Below, piece by piece: positions 1 to 8,845 of a DNA stretch of 39,044 nt. This DNA is from an uncultured Mycolicibacterium sp. (GTDB taxonomy: Bacteria > Actinomycetota > Actinomycetes > Mycobacteriales > Mycobacteriaceae), in assembly GCA_945957405.1 (NCBI GenBank), contig CAMFLL010000022.1:1-39044 (forward strand). The letters run 5' to 3'. Position numbers and translations under genes: made by a program. The notes under the pieces are model-generated. The model did not search any database, was not told the DNA's origin, and saw only the letters and a program-made list of their open reading frames with translations. Position 1 is the first letter of the stretch; each line of letters starts with the position of its first letter.

Positions 1-1
1 C

Positions 2-580
2 ACCAACCTGGTACAGGCCGAAGTCGACGGTGACCAGTTGACGTCGGCGGAGATCGCCTCGTTCTTCATCCTGCTGTCCGGGGCGGGCAACGAGACCACC
101 CGTAACGCCATCAGTCACGGCATGACCGCGCTGAGCCGTTATCCCGATACCCGCGCCGCGTGGTGGACGGATTTCGACGGCCTGGCGGCATCGGCGGTCG
201 AGGAGATCGTCCGCTGGGCAACGCCGGTCATCTTCATGCGCCGCAACCTCACCGAGGACATCGAACTGGGCGGTGTGTCGATGAAGGCCGGCGACAAGGT
301 GTCGATGTGGTACAACTCGGCCAACCGCGACGAGACCAGATTCGACAATCCATGGCTTTTCGACATCACCCGTAACCCCAACCCGCACTTCGGATATGGC
401 GCCGGCGGCACACATTTCTGCCTTGGCGCGAATCTGGCCCGCCGCGAGATCAGGGTGCTCTTCGAGGAACTGCGCAACCGGGTACCCGACATCGTCGCCG
501 CCGAAGAACCGGCCATCCTGCGCTCCGCGTTCATCCACGGCATCAAGCGGCTGCGGGTGGCCTGGACCCCGCCCGACTGA
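2..580 (+). CDS. Cytochrome P450, CYP124-like, C-terminal part (5' end outside window)
   Basis: The reading frame is open from base 2, so this is the last ~192 residues of a P450. Three P450 signatures are visible in order: the I-helix oxygen-activation motif GAGNETT, the K-helix ExxR as EEIVR, and the heme loop FGYGAGGTHFCLG, whose Cys codon at 419-421 gives the heme thiolate. The spacing from I helix to C-terminus is normal. Stretches such as MRRNLTEDIELGG and FDITRNPNPH resemble, from memory, mycobacterial CYP124, which omega-hydroxylates methyl-branched lipids. A CYP125 or CYP142 relative is the main alternative. The enzyme should be cytosolic and need a ferredoxin partner; none is encoded here. 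P450 identity is near certain, the subfamily moderately so. The internal TTG at 38 is not a real start. Confidence 0.93.
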   Translation, partial: TNLVQAEVDGDQLTSAEIASFFILLSGAGNETTRNAISHGMTALSRYPDTRAAWWTDFDGLAASAVEEIVRWATPVIFMRRNLTEDIELGGVSMKAGDKVSMWYNSANRDETRFDNPWLFDITRNPNPHFGYGAGGTHFCLGANLARREIRVLFEELRNRVPDIVAAEEPAILRSAFIHGIKRLRVAWTPPD

Positions 581-651
581 CGAAAGCGGCCTGACCGCGA
601 CGTCTTCTGGTGAGGCGGCGCGCGGCGACGACGCTGTGGTAGGACGGCTAG

Positions 652-2109
652 GTGGTTGTCACAACGCCCGAGTCCGTTCGGCAGCGTGATCCCGCGCCGT
701 TCGCCGCCTCCCTCGTGCTACCGGTCGCCACTGTCGTCGCCGTTGCGCACCTGATCGCCGCCGCCGCGGGCCGTCAGTACTGGTTCGACGAGGTCTACAT
801 GCTGGCGCTCGGGCGTAACCATCTGGAGTGGGGTTCGGCCGACCAGCCGCCCGTCACGCCCGCGCTCGCTGCGCTCGCGGACACTGTACTGCCCGGAAAT
901 GTTGTGGTACTGCGCTTTCCGGCGATCATCGCCACTGCCGTCGCGGTGGTGCTGGTAGCGCTGATCGCGCGCGAGCTCGGCGGTGACCGGCGCACCCAAG
1001 GCGTCGCCGCGATCGCGCAGGCCACCTGTCTGTGGCCCGCATTCGCCGGGCACTGGTTGACGCCCTACGCGCTCGAGGCCGCGCAGTGGCTGCTGATGAT
1101 CTGGTTGCTGGTGCGTTGGGTCAGAACCAGGCAGGACAGGCTCCTGCTGATCTGCGGCGTGGTGGTGGGCCTGGCCGCGCTGACGAAATTCCAGGTGCTG
1201 CTGCTGTGCGTCGTGCTGCTCGGATCGGTCGCCGTATCCGGACCCCGCGCCTTGTTGTGGCGGCCTGCGCTGTGGGCCGGCGCCGTCACGGCCGCCGCGA
1301 TCAGCGTGCCGACGCTGCTGTGGCAGGCCGCCCACGGCTGGCCGCAGCTGGCGATGTCCCGCGTCGTCGCAGGCGAGGCTGCCGCGCTCTACGCCGGACG
1401 ACCCGGTATCGCCGTGCAGCTCGTGCTCTATGCGGGCGTCATCGGTACGGGTCTGTTGCTGTACGGCACCTGGGTCCTGGTCCGCACTCCACAGCTACGG
1501 GATTACCGTTTCCTGGCAATCACTTTCGTTGCGCTTTACGTGCTGTTCGTGGTGACCGAGGGCCGCCCCTATTATTTGGCCGGGCTGTACGGTCCACTGA
1601 TCGCCGCCGGTGCGATGGGATTGCAACTGCGCCGCGAGCGAGGGCGGCCACGGCGCAACTGGCCGGCCGGGATCGGCGTGGCGCTCGGTGTCGCGTCGAC
1701 CGTCGCACTCCTGATCGTGAGCGTGCGCGCGGTCGATTCGCCGGTCCCTGATCAGATCGCCGCACGTACGGCGGTCTCGCTGTCGGCGCTGCCGCCCGAG
1801 CAGCGCAGACGTACCGCGGTGATCGGTGAGTCCTACATCATCGCCGCCTACCTCGACGGGTACTCCGATCGGCACGACCTGCCGCGGGCCTACAGCCTCA
1901 ACCGCAGCTACGGCTACCTCGAACCGCCCCCGGAGACGCAGGATGACGCGTTGTACGTGGGAGCAGAACCGGGGGTGCTCGGCGCGTACTTCCGCACGGT
2001 TCGGCAGGTCGGGCAGGCCGGTGACGACATTCCGATCTGGTTGCTCACCGGGCGGAACACGCCCTGGGCCCACATCTGGGACACCGAGCGCACGCTCACC
2101 GTGACGTGA
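652..2109 (+). CDS. GT39/PMT-like polytopic membrane glycosyltransferase
   Basis: A 485-residue polytopic membrane protein starting at GTG. It has the GT-C arrangement: a first transmembrane helix (about residues 18-38) followed by a lumenal-type loop carrying an acidic pair, D46-E47, in YWFDEVYML, then a conserved DQPPVTP segment, then about ten hydrophobic helices and a soluble C-terminal region of about 120 residues. This matches the dolichyl-phosphate-mannose mannosyltransferase / ArnT superfamily (PMT_2), which transfers sugars from polyprenyl-phosphate donors on the outer face of the membrane. The acceptor cannot be read from sequence; cell-wall glycans, lipids or proteins are all possible. 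It sits 71 bp after the P450 and 50 bp before recC, on the same strand, but nothing ties its role to either neighbour. Confidence 0.8.
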   Translation: MVVTTPESVRQRDPAPFAASLVLPVATVVAVAHLIAAAAGRQYWFDEVYMLALGRNHLEWGSADQPPVTPALAALADTVLPGNVVVLRFPAIIATAVAVVLVALIARELGGDRRTQGVAAIAQATCLWPAFAGHWLTPYALEAAQWLLMIWLLVRWVRTRQDRLLLICGVVVGLAALTKFQVLLLCVVLLGSVAVSGPRALLWRPALWAGAVTAAAISVPTLLWQAAHGWPQLAMSRVVAGEAAALYAGRPGIAVQLVLYAGVIGTGLLLYGTWVLVRTPQLRDYRFLAITFVALYVLFVVTEGRPYYLAGLYGPLIAAGAMGLQLRRERGRPRRNWPAGIGVALGVASTVALLIVSVRAVDSPVPDQIAARTAVSLSALPPEQRRRTAVIGESYIIAAYLDGYSDRHDLPRAYSLNRSYGYLEPPPETQDDALYVGAEPGVLGAYFRTVRQVGQAGDDIPIWLLTGRNTPWAHIWDTERTLTVT

Positions 2110-2145
2110 CGAAGACCGGCGTGACGCCGTGACAGCGGGAGGTTC

Positions 2146-2151
2146 TAGATT
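2146..2151 (+). promoter_or_regulatory. Candidate -10 element for recC
   Basis: TAGATT fits the mycobacterial TANNNT -10 consensus and ends 8 bases before the recC ATG, so transcription would begin at or next to the start codon, giving a leaderless or very short leader. A weak GTGACG lies about 19 bases upstream. The GGGAGG at 2137-2142 is 17 bases from the ATG, too far for an ordinary ribosome binding site. Confidence 0.35.
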
Positions 2152-2159
2152 GGGCTGCG

Positions 2160-5100
2160 ATGGCCCTCTACATCCACCGCGCCGCGCGCACGGACCTGCT
2201 TGCCGACGGCCTCGGTGAGCTCCTGGCCGCGCCGCCGGCTGATCCGTTCGCCCAGGAACTGGTCCTGGTCCCGGCGCGTGGTGTGGAGCGGTGGCTGAGT
2301 CAACGACTGTCGCACATCCTGGGCCGCGGTGCCGGGGCCGACGGTGTGTGCGCCGGTGTCGGGCTGCGTTCGCCCCGGTCGCTGATCGCCGAGCTCACCG
2401 GCACCACCGACTCAGACCCGTGGTCACCGTCGGCCATGACATGGCCGCTGCTCGAGGTCATCGATGCCAGTCTTGACCAACCGTGGTGTCGCACCCTGGC
2501 AACACATTTGGGACATTTCGACACCGGTGACGAGGCACATATGCGCCGTGGCAGGCGATATGCCGTGGCGCGCCGCATCGCCGGGCTGTTCGCCTCCTAT
2601 GCCGCCCAGCGGCCCGCAGTCCTGACCGCCTGGTCGGCAGGTGAGCACAGTGACGGGATCGGCGGCACCCTGGCGCCCGACCTCGATTGGCAGCCGCGGC
2701 TGTGGCGTGCGCTGACCGCCCTGGTGGATGCCGATCCGCCCGACGTCCGGCACCGCAAAACCGTTGACCGACTTAGGGAGTCGGGTACCGACCTGCCACA
2801 GCGGCTGTCGCTGTTCGGCCACACCAGGTTGCCCGCCACCGATATCGCGTTACTCGACGCCCTGGCCACGCACCACGATCTGCACTTGTGGCTCCCACAC
2901 CCCAGCAATGCCCTGTGGCAGGCGCTGGCCGGCGTCCGTGGCCCGGCGGCCCGCGGGGCCGACACCAGCCACCAACACGTCGGTCATCCCCTGCTGGCCA
3001 CCCTCGGCCGCGACCTGCGAGAACTGCAGAGCTGTCTGCCCGAGGTGGATCCGAGCCGATCCGATCACATTCCCTTCGCGGGCAGGACGGCCGGGCCGCC
3101 CGACACTCTGCTGGGCTGGCTGCAGTCCGACATCCAGGCCAACGCCGTGCGCCCGGCGGGACGCGTCCACACCCGCGCCGACCGGTCGGTACAGGTCCAT
3201 CGCTGCCACGGTCCGGCCCGGCAGATCGACGTGCTCCGCGAGGTGCTGCTCGGTCTGCTCACCGACGACCCGACCCTTGAACCGAGGGACATCCTCGTCA
3301 TGTGCCCGGATATCGAGGTCTACGCCCCGCTCATCGTCGCGGGGTTCGGCCTCGGTGAGCTCGTGCCAGGAGGCCATCCGGCGCACCGCCTCCGGGTCAG
3401 GCTCGCCGATCGTGCGCTGACGCAGACCAATCCGCTGCTTGGCGTGGCGGCGCAACTGCTGACCCTGGCCGGTGGCCGCGCCACCGCCAGCGAGGTGCTG
3501 GACTTCGCCAACTCCGCGCCGGTGCGCGCCCGATTCGGATTCAGCGACGACGACCTCGACACGGTGGCGGCCTGGGTGCGCGAATCAGGTGTGCGGTGGG
3601 GTTTCGATCAGCCGCAGCGCGCGCCGTACCGGCTCGAGCAGTTCCTGCAGAACACGTGGCGGTTCGGTATCGACCGCGTGTTGTGCGGCGTGGCGATGTC
3701 AGACGACTCCCGCGCGTGGCTGGGCACCACGTTGCCACTCGACGACGTCGGTAGCAACCGCATCGAACTGGCCGGGCGCCTCGCGGAATTCGTCGACCGG
3801 GTGTCGCGGGTGGTGTCGGAGCTGTCCGGCGCGCGGCCGCTGGGGGACTGGCTCGATGTGCTACGCGACGGCGTGCTGCAGCTGACCCGCGCCACCGGTG
3901 ACGATGCGTGGCAGGTGAACCAGCTCCACCGTGAATTCGCGACCGTGCTCGCCGACGCCGGCCCGCGGGTGGACACCGAGCTGCGCATCAGCGACGTCCG
4001 CGTGCTGCTCGGCGATCACCTGGCCGGTCGGCCGACGCGGATGAACTTCCGTACCGGGACGTTGACGGTCTGCACCATGGTGCCGATGCGGTCCGTGCCC
4101 CACCGGGTGGTGTGCCTGGTCGGGCTCGATGACGGTGCGTTTCCGCGACTGGGCCTCGTGGACGGTGACGACGTGCTGGCACGCACGCCCATGACCGGCG
4201 AACGCGACATCCGTTCCGAGGACCGGCAATTACTGCTGGATGCGATCTGCGCCGCCACCGACAAAGTGGTGATCACCTACACCGGCGCGAACGAGCACAC
4301 CGGGGCGCCACGCCCGCCGGCAGTGCCGTTGATGGAGCTGCTCGACGCGCTGGACCGCACCACCATCGCCCCGGTGCGCGACGACATCGTCGTGCCGCAA
4401 CCGCTGCAGCCGTTCGACGTCAAGAACGTCACACCTGGGGCGCTCGGGGTCCGCGGCCAGCCCTTCACCTTCGACCCCACGGTGTTGGTGGCAGCACGGG
4501 CCGCCGCTGGAGATCGGCCCGCCGCAGCAGAATTCATCGGTGCACCGCTGCCCGAACCCGCTCACGACGACGTGTCGATCGCCGAGCTGCTCGGCTTCTT
4601 CAAGGACCCCGTGCGGGGCTTCTTCCGGGCGCTGGACTTCACGCTGCCCTGGGATGTCGACGGTGTCCAGGACGCCATGCCCGTGGAGGTCGACGCGCTC
4701 GAAGAATGGAGTGTCGGTGACCGCATGCTCGGCGACATGCTGCGCGGCATGCATCCCGACGATGCCACCCACGCCGAATGGCGACGAGGCACCCTGCCGC
4801 CGGGGCGACTGGGTGTCCGCAAAGCCAAGGAGATTCGGGATCAGGCCGCCGAACTCGCCTTGGCCGCACGGGGTTACCGTAGTTCTTCCCAGGGTGTGGT
4901 CATCGCAGCGACCAGTTTCGACGTCGACATCGATCTCGGATCGGGCCGACGGCTCGCCGGTACCGTGTCCGGAGTCTACGACAGCCGCGTGGTCTCGGTG
5001 ACGTATTCCAAACTCGCGGGAAAGCACCTGCTCGAAGCCTGGATCCGCATTCTGGCGTTGACTGCGGGCGTTCCCGGCGGGCCATGGTCGGCGGTGTGCA

Positions 5101-5498
5101 TCGGGCGTGCCAGGCGCGGAAAGGCCACGGCAACAAGATATCTGGGGTCACCGCGGGAGCCGGCGCTCGAGGTGCTGCGCGCACTGGTGGATCTGTACGA
5201 CGCCGGGCGCCGCGAACCGCTGCCCCTGCCGGTGAAGACGTCGTACGCGTGGGCCGAGGCCCGGCACCAGGGTGAGGATCCCGAACGTGCGGCCGGATAT
5301 CGCTGGCGCACCAACAATTTTCCGGGGGAGGACCAGGACACCGCGTACGCGAGGGTGTGGGGTTCACACGCGCCGCTGTCGGCACTGCTGCAGGCCACCC
5401 GCCCCGGCGAGGAAATGCCGGGCGAGGCCACCCGGCTGGGCGCCTTTGCGGCGCGGCTGTGGCTGCCGATGCTCAAGGCCGAACGCCGGGCCGACTGA
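2160..5498 (+). CDS. recC: RecBCD subunit RecC
   Basis: At 1112 residues this matches mycobacterial RecC in length. RecC is the non-catalytic, helicase-fold subunit that splits the duplex and holds the RecB and RecD motors. Visible features are the early segment LVPARGVERWLSQRLS, the mid-protein segment CHGPARQIDVLREVLL followed by PRDILVMCPDIEVYAPLI (degenerate SF1 helicase domain), and VVCLVGLDDGAFPR with RSEDRQLLLDAI further on. No Walker A lysine is present, as expected for RecC. It opens the recC-recB-recD operon; its TGA overlaps the recB ATG by one base. In mycobacteria RecBCD is known to act mainly in single-strand annealing, while AdnAB serves homologous recombination. The ATG at 2160 fits a leaderless start. 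Confidence 0.95.
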   Translation: MALYIHRAARTDLLADGLGELLAAPPADPFAQELVLVPARGVERWLSQRLSHILGRGAGADGVCAGVGLRSPRSLIAELTGTTDSDPWSPSAMTWPLLEVIDASLDQPWCRTLATHLGHFDTGDEAHMRRGRRYAVARRIAGLFASYAAQRPAVLTAWSAGEHSDGIGGTLAPDLDWQPRLWRALTALVDADPPDVRHRKTVDRLRESGTDLPQRLSLFGHTRLPATDIALLDALATHHDLHLWLPHPSNALWQALAGVRGPAARGADTSHQHVGHPLLATLGRDLRELQSCLPEVDPSRSDHIPFAGRTAGPPDTLLGWLQSDIQANAVRPAGRVHTRADRSVQVHRCHGPARQIDVLREVLLGLLTDDPTLEPRDILVMCPDIEVYAPLIVAGFGLGELVPGGHPAHRLRVRLADRALTQTNPLLGVAAQLLTLAGGRATASEVLDFANSAPVRARFGFSDDDLDTVAAWVRESGVRWGFDQPQRAPYRLEQFLQNTWRFGIDRVLCGVAMSDDSRAWLGTTLPLDDVGSNRIELAGRLAEFVDRVSRVVSELSGARPLGDWLDVLRDGVLQLTRATGDDAWQVNQLHREFATVLADAGPRVDTELRISDVRVLLGDHLAGRPTRMNFRTGTLTVCTMVPMRSVPHRVVCLVGLDDGAFPRLGLVDGDDVLARTPMTGERDIRSEDRQLLLDAICAATDKVVITYTGANEHTGAPRPPAVPLMELLDALDRTTIAPVRDDIVVPQPLQPFDVKNVTPGALGVRGQPFTFDPTVLVAARAAAGDRPAAAEFIGAPLPEPAHDDVSIAELLGFFKDPVRGFFRALDFTLPWDVDGVQDAMPVEVDALEEWSVGDRMLGDMLRGMHPDDATHAEWRRGTLPPGRLGVRKAKEIRDQAAELALAARGYRSSSQGVVIAATSFDVDIDLGSGRRLAGTVSGVYDSRVVSVTYSKLAGKHLLEAWIRILALTAGVPGGPWSAVCIGRARRGKATATRYLGSPREPALEVLRALVDLYDAGRREPLPLPVKTSYAWAEARHQGEDPERAAGYRWRTNNFPGEDQDTAYARVWGSHAPLSALLQATRPGEEMPGEATRLGAFAARLWLPMLKAERRAD

Positions 5499-8400
5499 TG
5501 CATCGTTTCGATCTGCTCGGCCCACTGCCGGTGGCCGAATCCACCACGGTGTTGGAGGCCAGCGCCGGCACCGGAAAGACGTTCGCCCTGGCGGGTCTGG
5601 TGACCCGCTACATCGCCGAAGGCGTCGCAACGCTCGACGAGATGCTGTTGATCACGTTCGGGCGGGCGGCCAGCCAGGAACTGCGTGAGCGGGTGCGCGC
5701 TCAGATCCGCGACACCGCAGAGGCGTTGGACCGCGAGCCCGATCCCGGTCATCCCGACAACGAGATCATCGTCCACCTGCGCACCGGCTCCGACGCCGAC
5801 GTCGCGGCGCGGCGCGGACGGCTCCGTGACGCCCTGGCCGACTTCGATGCCGCAACCATCGCGACCACCCACCAGTTCTGTCAGCTGGTGCTCAAATCGC
5901 TGGGTATCGCCGGTGACACCGATTCCGGTGTGCGCCTGGTCGAGGGCCTCGACGACGTCGTGGCCGAGATCGTCGACGATCTGTACCTGGCCCGGTTCGG
6001 GCAGGACCGCGACGACCCGGTGTTCACCCGTGACGTCGCGGCGGCGATCGCTCGCGAGGTGGTTTCCAATCCCTGCGCCGAGCTGAGACCTGTTGATCCA
6101 CAACCTGATTCGGAGCCCGCGGTCCGGCTGGGGTTTGCCCGCGACGTTCTCGGGGAATTCGAGCACCGCAAGCGCCGCATGGGCATCCTCGGTTTCGACG
6201 ACCTGCTGAGCCGGCTCGCCGCTGCCGTGGAGCCGGGCCCCGACGGTGCGCCAACCCCGGCGGCGATGCGGATGTCGCAGCGTTGGCGCATCGTGATGGT
6301 CGACGAATTTCAGGACACCGACCCGGTGCAGTGGCAGGTCATCGAGCGGGCATTCGGCGGGCGCGCCACGGTGATCCTGATCGGTGACCCCAAACAGGCG
6401 ATCTACGCCTTCCGCGGTGGCGATATCGTCACCTACCTGCAGGCCGCCCGCACCGCCGGACACCGTTGCACACTAGGCACCAACTGGCGCAGCGACGGCG
6501 CGCTGGTGGACAGCCTGCAGACGGTACTGCGCGGTGCCGCGCTCGGCCACGACGACATCGTCGTCCATGACGTGCAGGCACATCACCACGGCCATCGGCT
6601 CGCCGGCGCGCCCCACAACGCGCCGTTCCGGCTGCGCGTCGTCGATCGGGAGAAGTTCCGGACGCCGCAACACAAGACCATCACCATGGAACCGTTGCGC
6701 AGGCACATCGAGGCCGACCTCACCGCCGACATCGGCGCGCTGCTGGCCAGCGGCGCCACCTTCGATGGCGAGCAGATCAAGGCCGCCGACATCGCGATCA
6801 TCGTGGAGAAGCACCGCGACGCGCGGGCGTGCCACGACGCCCTGACTGCTGCAGGTATCCCGGCCGTCTACACCGGTGACACCGACGTCTTCTCGTCGCG
6901 CGCCGCCGAAGACTGGTTGTGTCTGCTGGAGGCGTTCGACCAGCCACACCGCAGCGGCGTGGTACGCGCTGCGGCTGCCACGATGTTCTTCGGCGAGACG
7001 GCTCAGGGCCTGGCCGCGGGCGGTGAGGAGTTGACCGACCGGGTGGCGAACACGTTGCGGGAGTGGGCCGATCACGCCCGTGAGCGGGGTATCGCGGCGG
7101 TGTTCGAGGCCGCGCAGCTGGCGGGGATGACGCGTCGCGTGCTGGCGGCCCAGGGCGGCGAACGTCAGATGACCGATCTCGCACACCTCACGCAGTTGCT
7201 CCACGAGACGGCCCACCGCGAGCATTACAACCTGCCTGCACTGCGGGATTGGCTGCGCACCCAGTGCACTGAGCGGGCGGCGTCGGCCAGTCGGGAGGGC
7301 GAGCGCAACCGCAGGCTCGACAGCGACGCGACCGCCGTCCAGATCATGACGGTGTGGGTCAGCAAGGGTCTGCAGTATCCCGTGGTCTATCTGCCCTACG
7401 CGTTCAACCGCAATGTCCAGTCGCGCGAGATGGTGCTGTTCCATGACGACATCACCCGCTGCCTGCACATCGGCGGACCGCAGAGCGCCGACTACCGGCA
7501 GGTCGAGGCCATGGGTCGGGCCGAGTCGGCCAATGACGACATCCGGCTCACCTATGTGGCGCTGACCAGGGCCCAGGCGCAGGTGGTGGCATGGTGGGCG
7601 CCATCGTGGGACGAGCCCAACGGCGGCCTGTCGCGGCTGTTGCGCGGACGGCGGATCGCCGAACGTGATGTGCCGGAGCGGTGCAACCCCAAGACCATCA
7701 GTGACCAGGACGCGGGCCGGCTGTTCGCCGACTGGCAGGCCGCGGGCGGTCCGGTGGTCGAACGGTCGGTGATCGGCACCGCAACCGCCATCGGCCGGCC
7801 CGGTACCCCGGATGACCTGGCGGTCAGGCATTTTCACCGCCAGATCGACACCGCGTGGCGCCGGACGTCCTATTCGGGTCTCATCCGGGGTCTCGACTCG
7901 GGGCCGGGGAAACCGGGGGTCACCAGCGAGCCCGACACCGTCGGCAAGGATGACGAGGCGCCCGACCTGAGCACAGCGTCCGCGGCGACCGATGACGGCC
8001 AGTCCCCGGTGTCGCCGATGTCGGACCTGCCCGGTGGGGCGGCGTTCGGGTCACTGGTCCATGCGGTGCTCGAGAGTACCGATCCGCAGTCATCGGATCT
8101 GCTCGCCGCGTTGACCGAGCAGATCGTCAAACACGAAGTGTGGTGGCCCGTCGCGGCAGCGCCGGACGAGCTCGCGACGGCGCTGATCCCGATGCACGAC
8201 ACGCCGCTCGGCCCGCTGGCGCCTGAACTGACCCTGCGGGACATCGGTGTCAAGGACCGGTTGTGTGAGCTCGATTTCGAGATTCCCTTGGCGCGAGGTG
8301 ATCTCACGGCGTCCGCGCCCGACATCAGGCTGCGGCAGATGGCTGACCTGCTGGACCGGCATCTGAGCGTGGACGACCCGATGGCGGTCTACGCGGATCG

Positions 8401-8845
8401 CCTGCGCATGCCGGATCTGGGTGGCCAGGCGCTACGAGGTTACCTGTCGGGCTCGATCGACGTCGTCCTCCGTGTCCCGGACGGGGGCGGCCACCGGTAT
8501 GTCGTGGTCGACTACAAGACAAACCGCCTCGGGGACTCCGACCGTCCGGTGACCGCCGCGGACTACAGTAGGTCGCGCATGGTCGACGCCATGCTGCACT
8601 CCGACTACCCGCTGCAGGCGTTGCTGTATTCAGTTGTGTTGCATCGGTTCCTGCGGTGGCGGCTGCCCGATTACCGGCCGGAACGGCATCTGGGTGGGGT
8701 GCTGTACCTGTTCGTGCGGGGGATGTGTGGGCCGGAAACGCCCGTCGTCGACGGCCATCCGTCTGGGGTGCTCAGTTGGTCACCGCCACCCGAATTGATC
8801 TGCGCGCTGTCGGATCTGCTCGATGACGGGAGGTTCGCGGCGTGA
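5498..8845 (+). CDS. recB: RecBCD subunit RecB, helicase-nuclease
   Basis: A 1115-residue 3'-5' SF1 helicase and nuclease. From the N-terminus: Walker A EASAGTGKT (residues 20-28), motif II DEFQDTDPVQWQ (about 268), GDPKQAIYAFRGGD (motif III), a TNWRS motif, a VSKGLQYPVVYLP motif, and YVALTRAQ (motif VI). The C-terminal RecB nuclease follows, with AAFGSLVHAVLE, a GSIDVVLRV segment and VVDYKTN (about 1004), then a Q-rich helix (YPLQALLY); the metal-binding acidic and lysine residues look intact, so it should be an active nuclease. The frame stays open upstream into recC, but the ATG at 5498, overlapping the recC stop as TGATG, gives the N-terminus expected for the family. A charged low-complexity linker (about residues 800-840) separates helicase and nuclease. 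Confidence 0.95.
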   Translation: MHRFDLLGPLPVAESTTVLEASAGTGKTFALAGLVTRYIAEGVATLDEMLLITFGRAASQELRERVRAQIRDTAEALDREPDPGHPDNEIIVHLRTGSDADVAARRGRLRDALADFDAATIATTHQFCQLVLKSLGIAGDTDSGVRLVEGLDDVVAEIVDDLYLARFGQDRDDPVFTRDVAAAIAREVVSNPCAELRPVDPQPDSEPAVRLGFARDVLGEFEHRKRRMGILGFDDLLSRLAAAVEPGPDGAPTPAAMRMSQRWRIVMVDEFQDTDPVQWQVIERAFGGRATVILIGDPKQAIYAFRGGDIVTYLQAARTAGHRCTLGTNWRSDGALVDSLQTVLRGAALGHDDIVVHDVQAHHHGHRLAGAPHNAPFRLRVVDREKFRTPQHKTITMEPLRRHIEADLTADIGALLASGATFDGEQIKAADIAIIVEKHRDARACHDALTAAGIPAVYTGDTDVFSSRAAEDWLCLLEAFDQPHRSGVVRAAAATMFFGETAQGLAAGGEELTDRVANTLREWADHARERGIAAVFEAAQLAGMTRRVLAAQGGERQMTDLAHLTQLLHETAHREHYNLPALRDWLRTQCTERAASASREGERNRRLDSDATAVQIMTVWVSKGLQYPVVYLPYAFNRNVQSREMVLFHDDITRCLHIGGPQSADYRQVEAMGRAESANDDIRLTYVALTRAQAQVVAWWAPSWDEPNGGLSRLLRGRRIAERDVPERCNPKTISDQDAGRLFADWQAAGGPVVERSVIGTATAIGRPGTPDDLAVRHFHRQIDTAWRRTSYSGLIRGLDSGPGKPGVTSEPDTVGKDDEAPDLSTASAATDDGQSPVSPMSDLPGGAAFGSLVHAVLESTDPQSSDLLAALTEQIVKHEVWWPVAAAPDELATALIPMHDTPLGPLAPELTLRDIGVKDRLCELDFEIPLARGDLTASAPDIRLRQMADLLDRHLSVDDPMAVYADRLRMPDLGGQALRGYLSGSIDVVLRVPDGGGHRYVVVDYKTNRLGDSDRPVTAADYSRSRMVDAMLHSDYPLQALLYSVVLHRFLRWRLPDYRPERHLGGVLYLFVRGMCGPETPVVDGHPSGVLSWSPPPELICALSDLLDDGRFAA

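Noticed and set aside
1032..1751. A 239-codon open frame inside the GT39-like gene in another frame
   Set aside because: Arg/Ala-rich frame-shifted shadow without motifs; the GT39 frame has helices and conserved acidic residues.
5357..5497. N-terminal extension of recB by 47 codons
   Set aside because: The extra residues are out-of-frame recC sequence without family resemblance; the ATG at 5498 overlaps the recC stop and starts at the conserved N-terminus.
4976..6463. A 495-codon open frame on the minus strand across the recC/recB junction
   Set aside because: It lies opposite well-supported recC and recB, has no recognisable motifs and is rich in Arg, His and Gly, as expected of antisense frames in GC-rich DNA.
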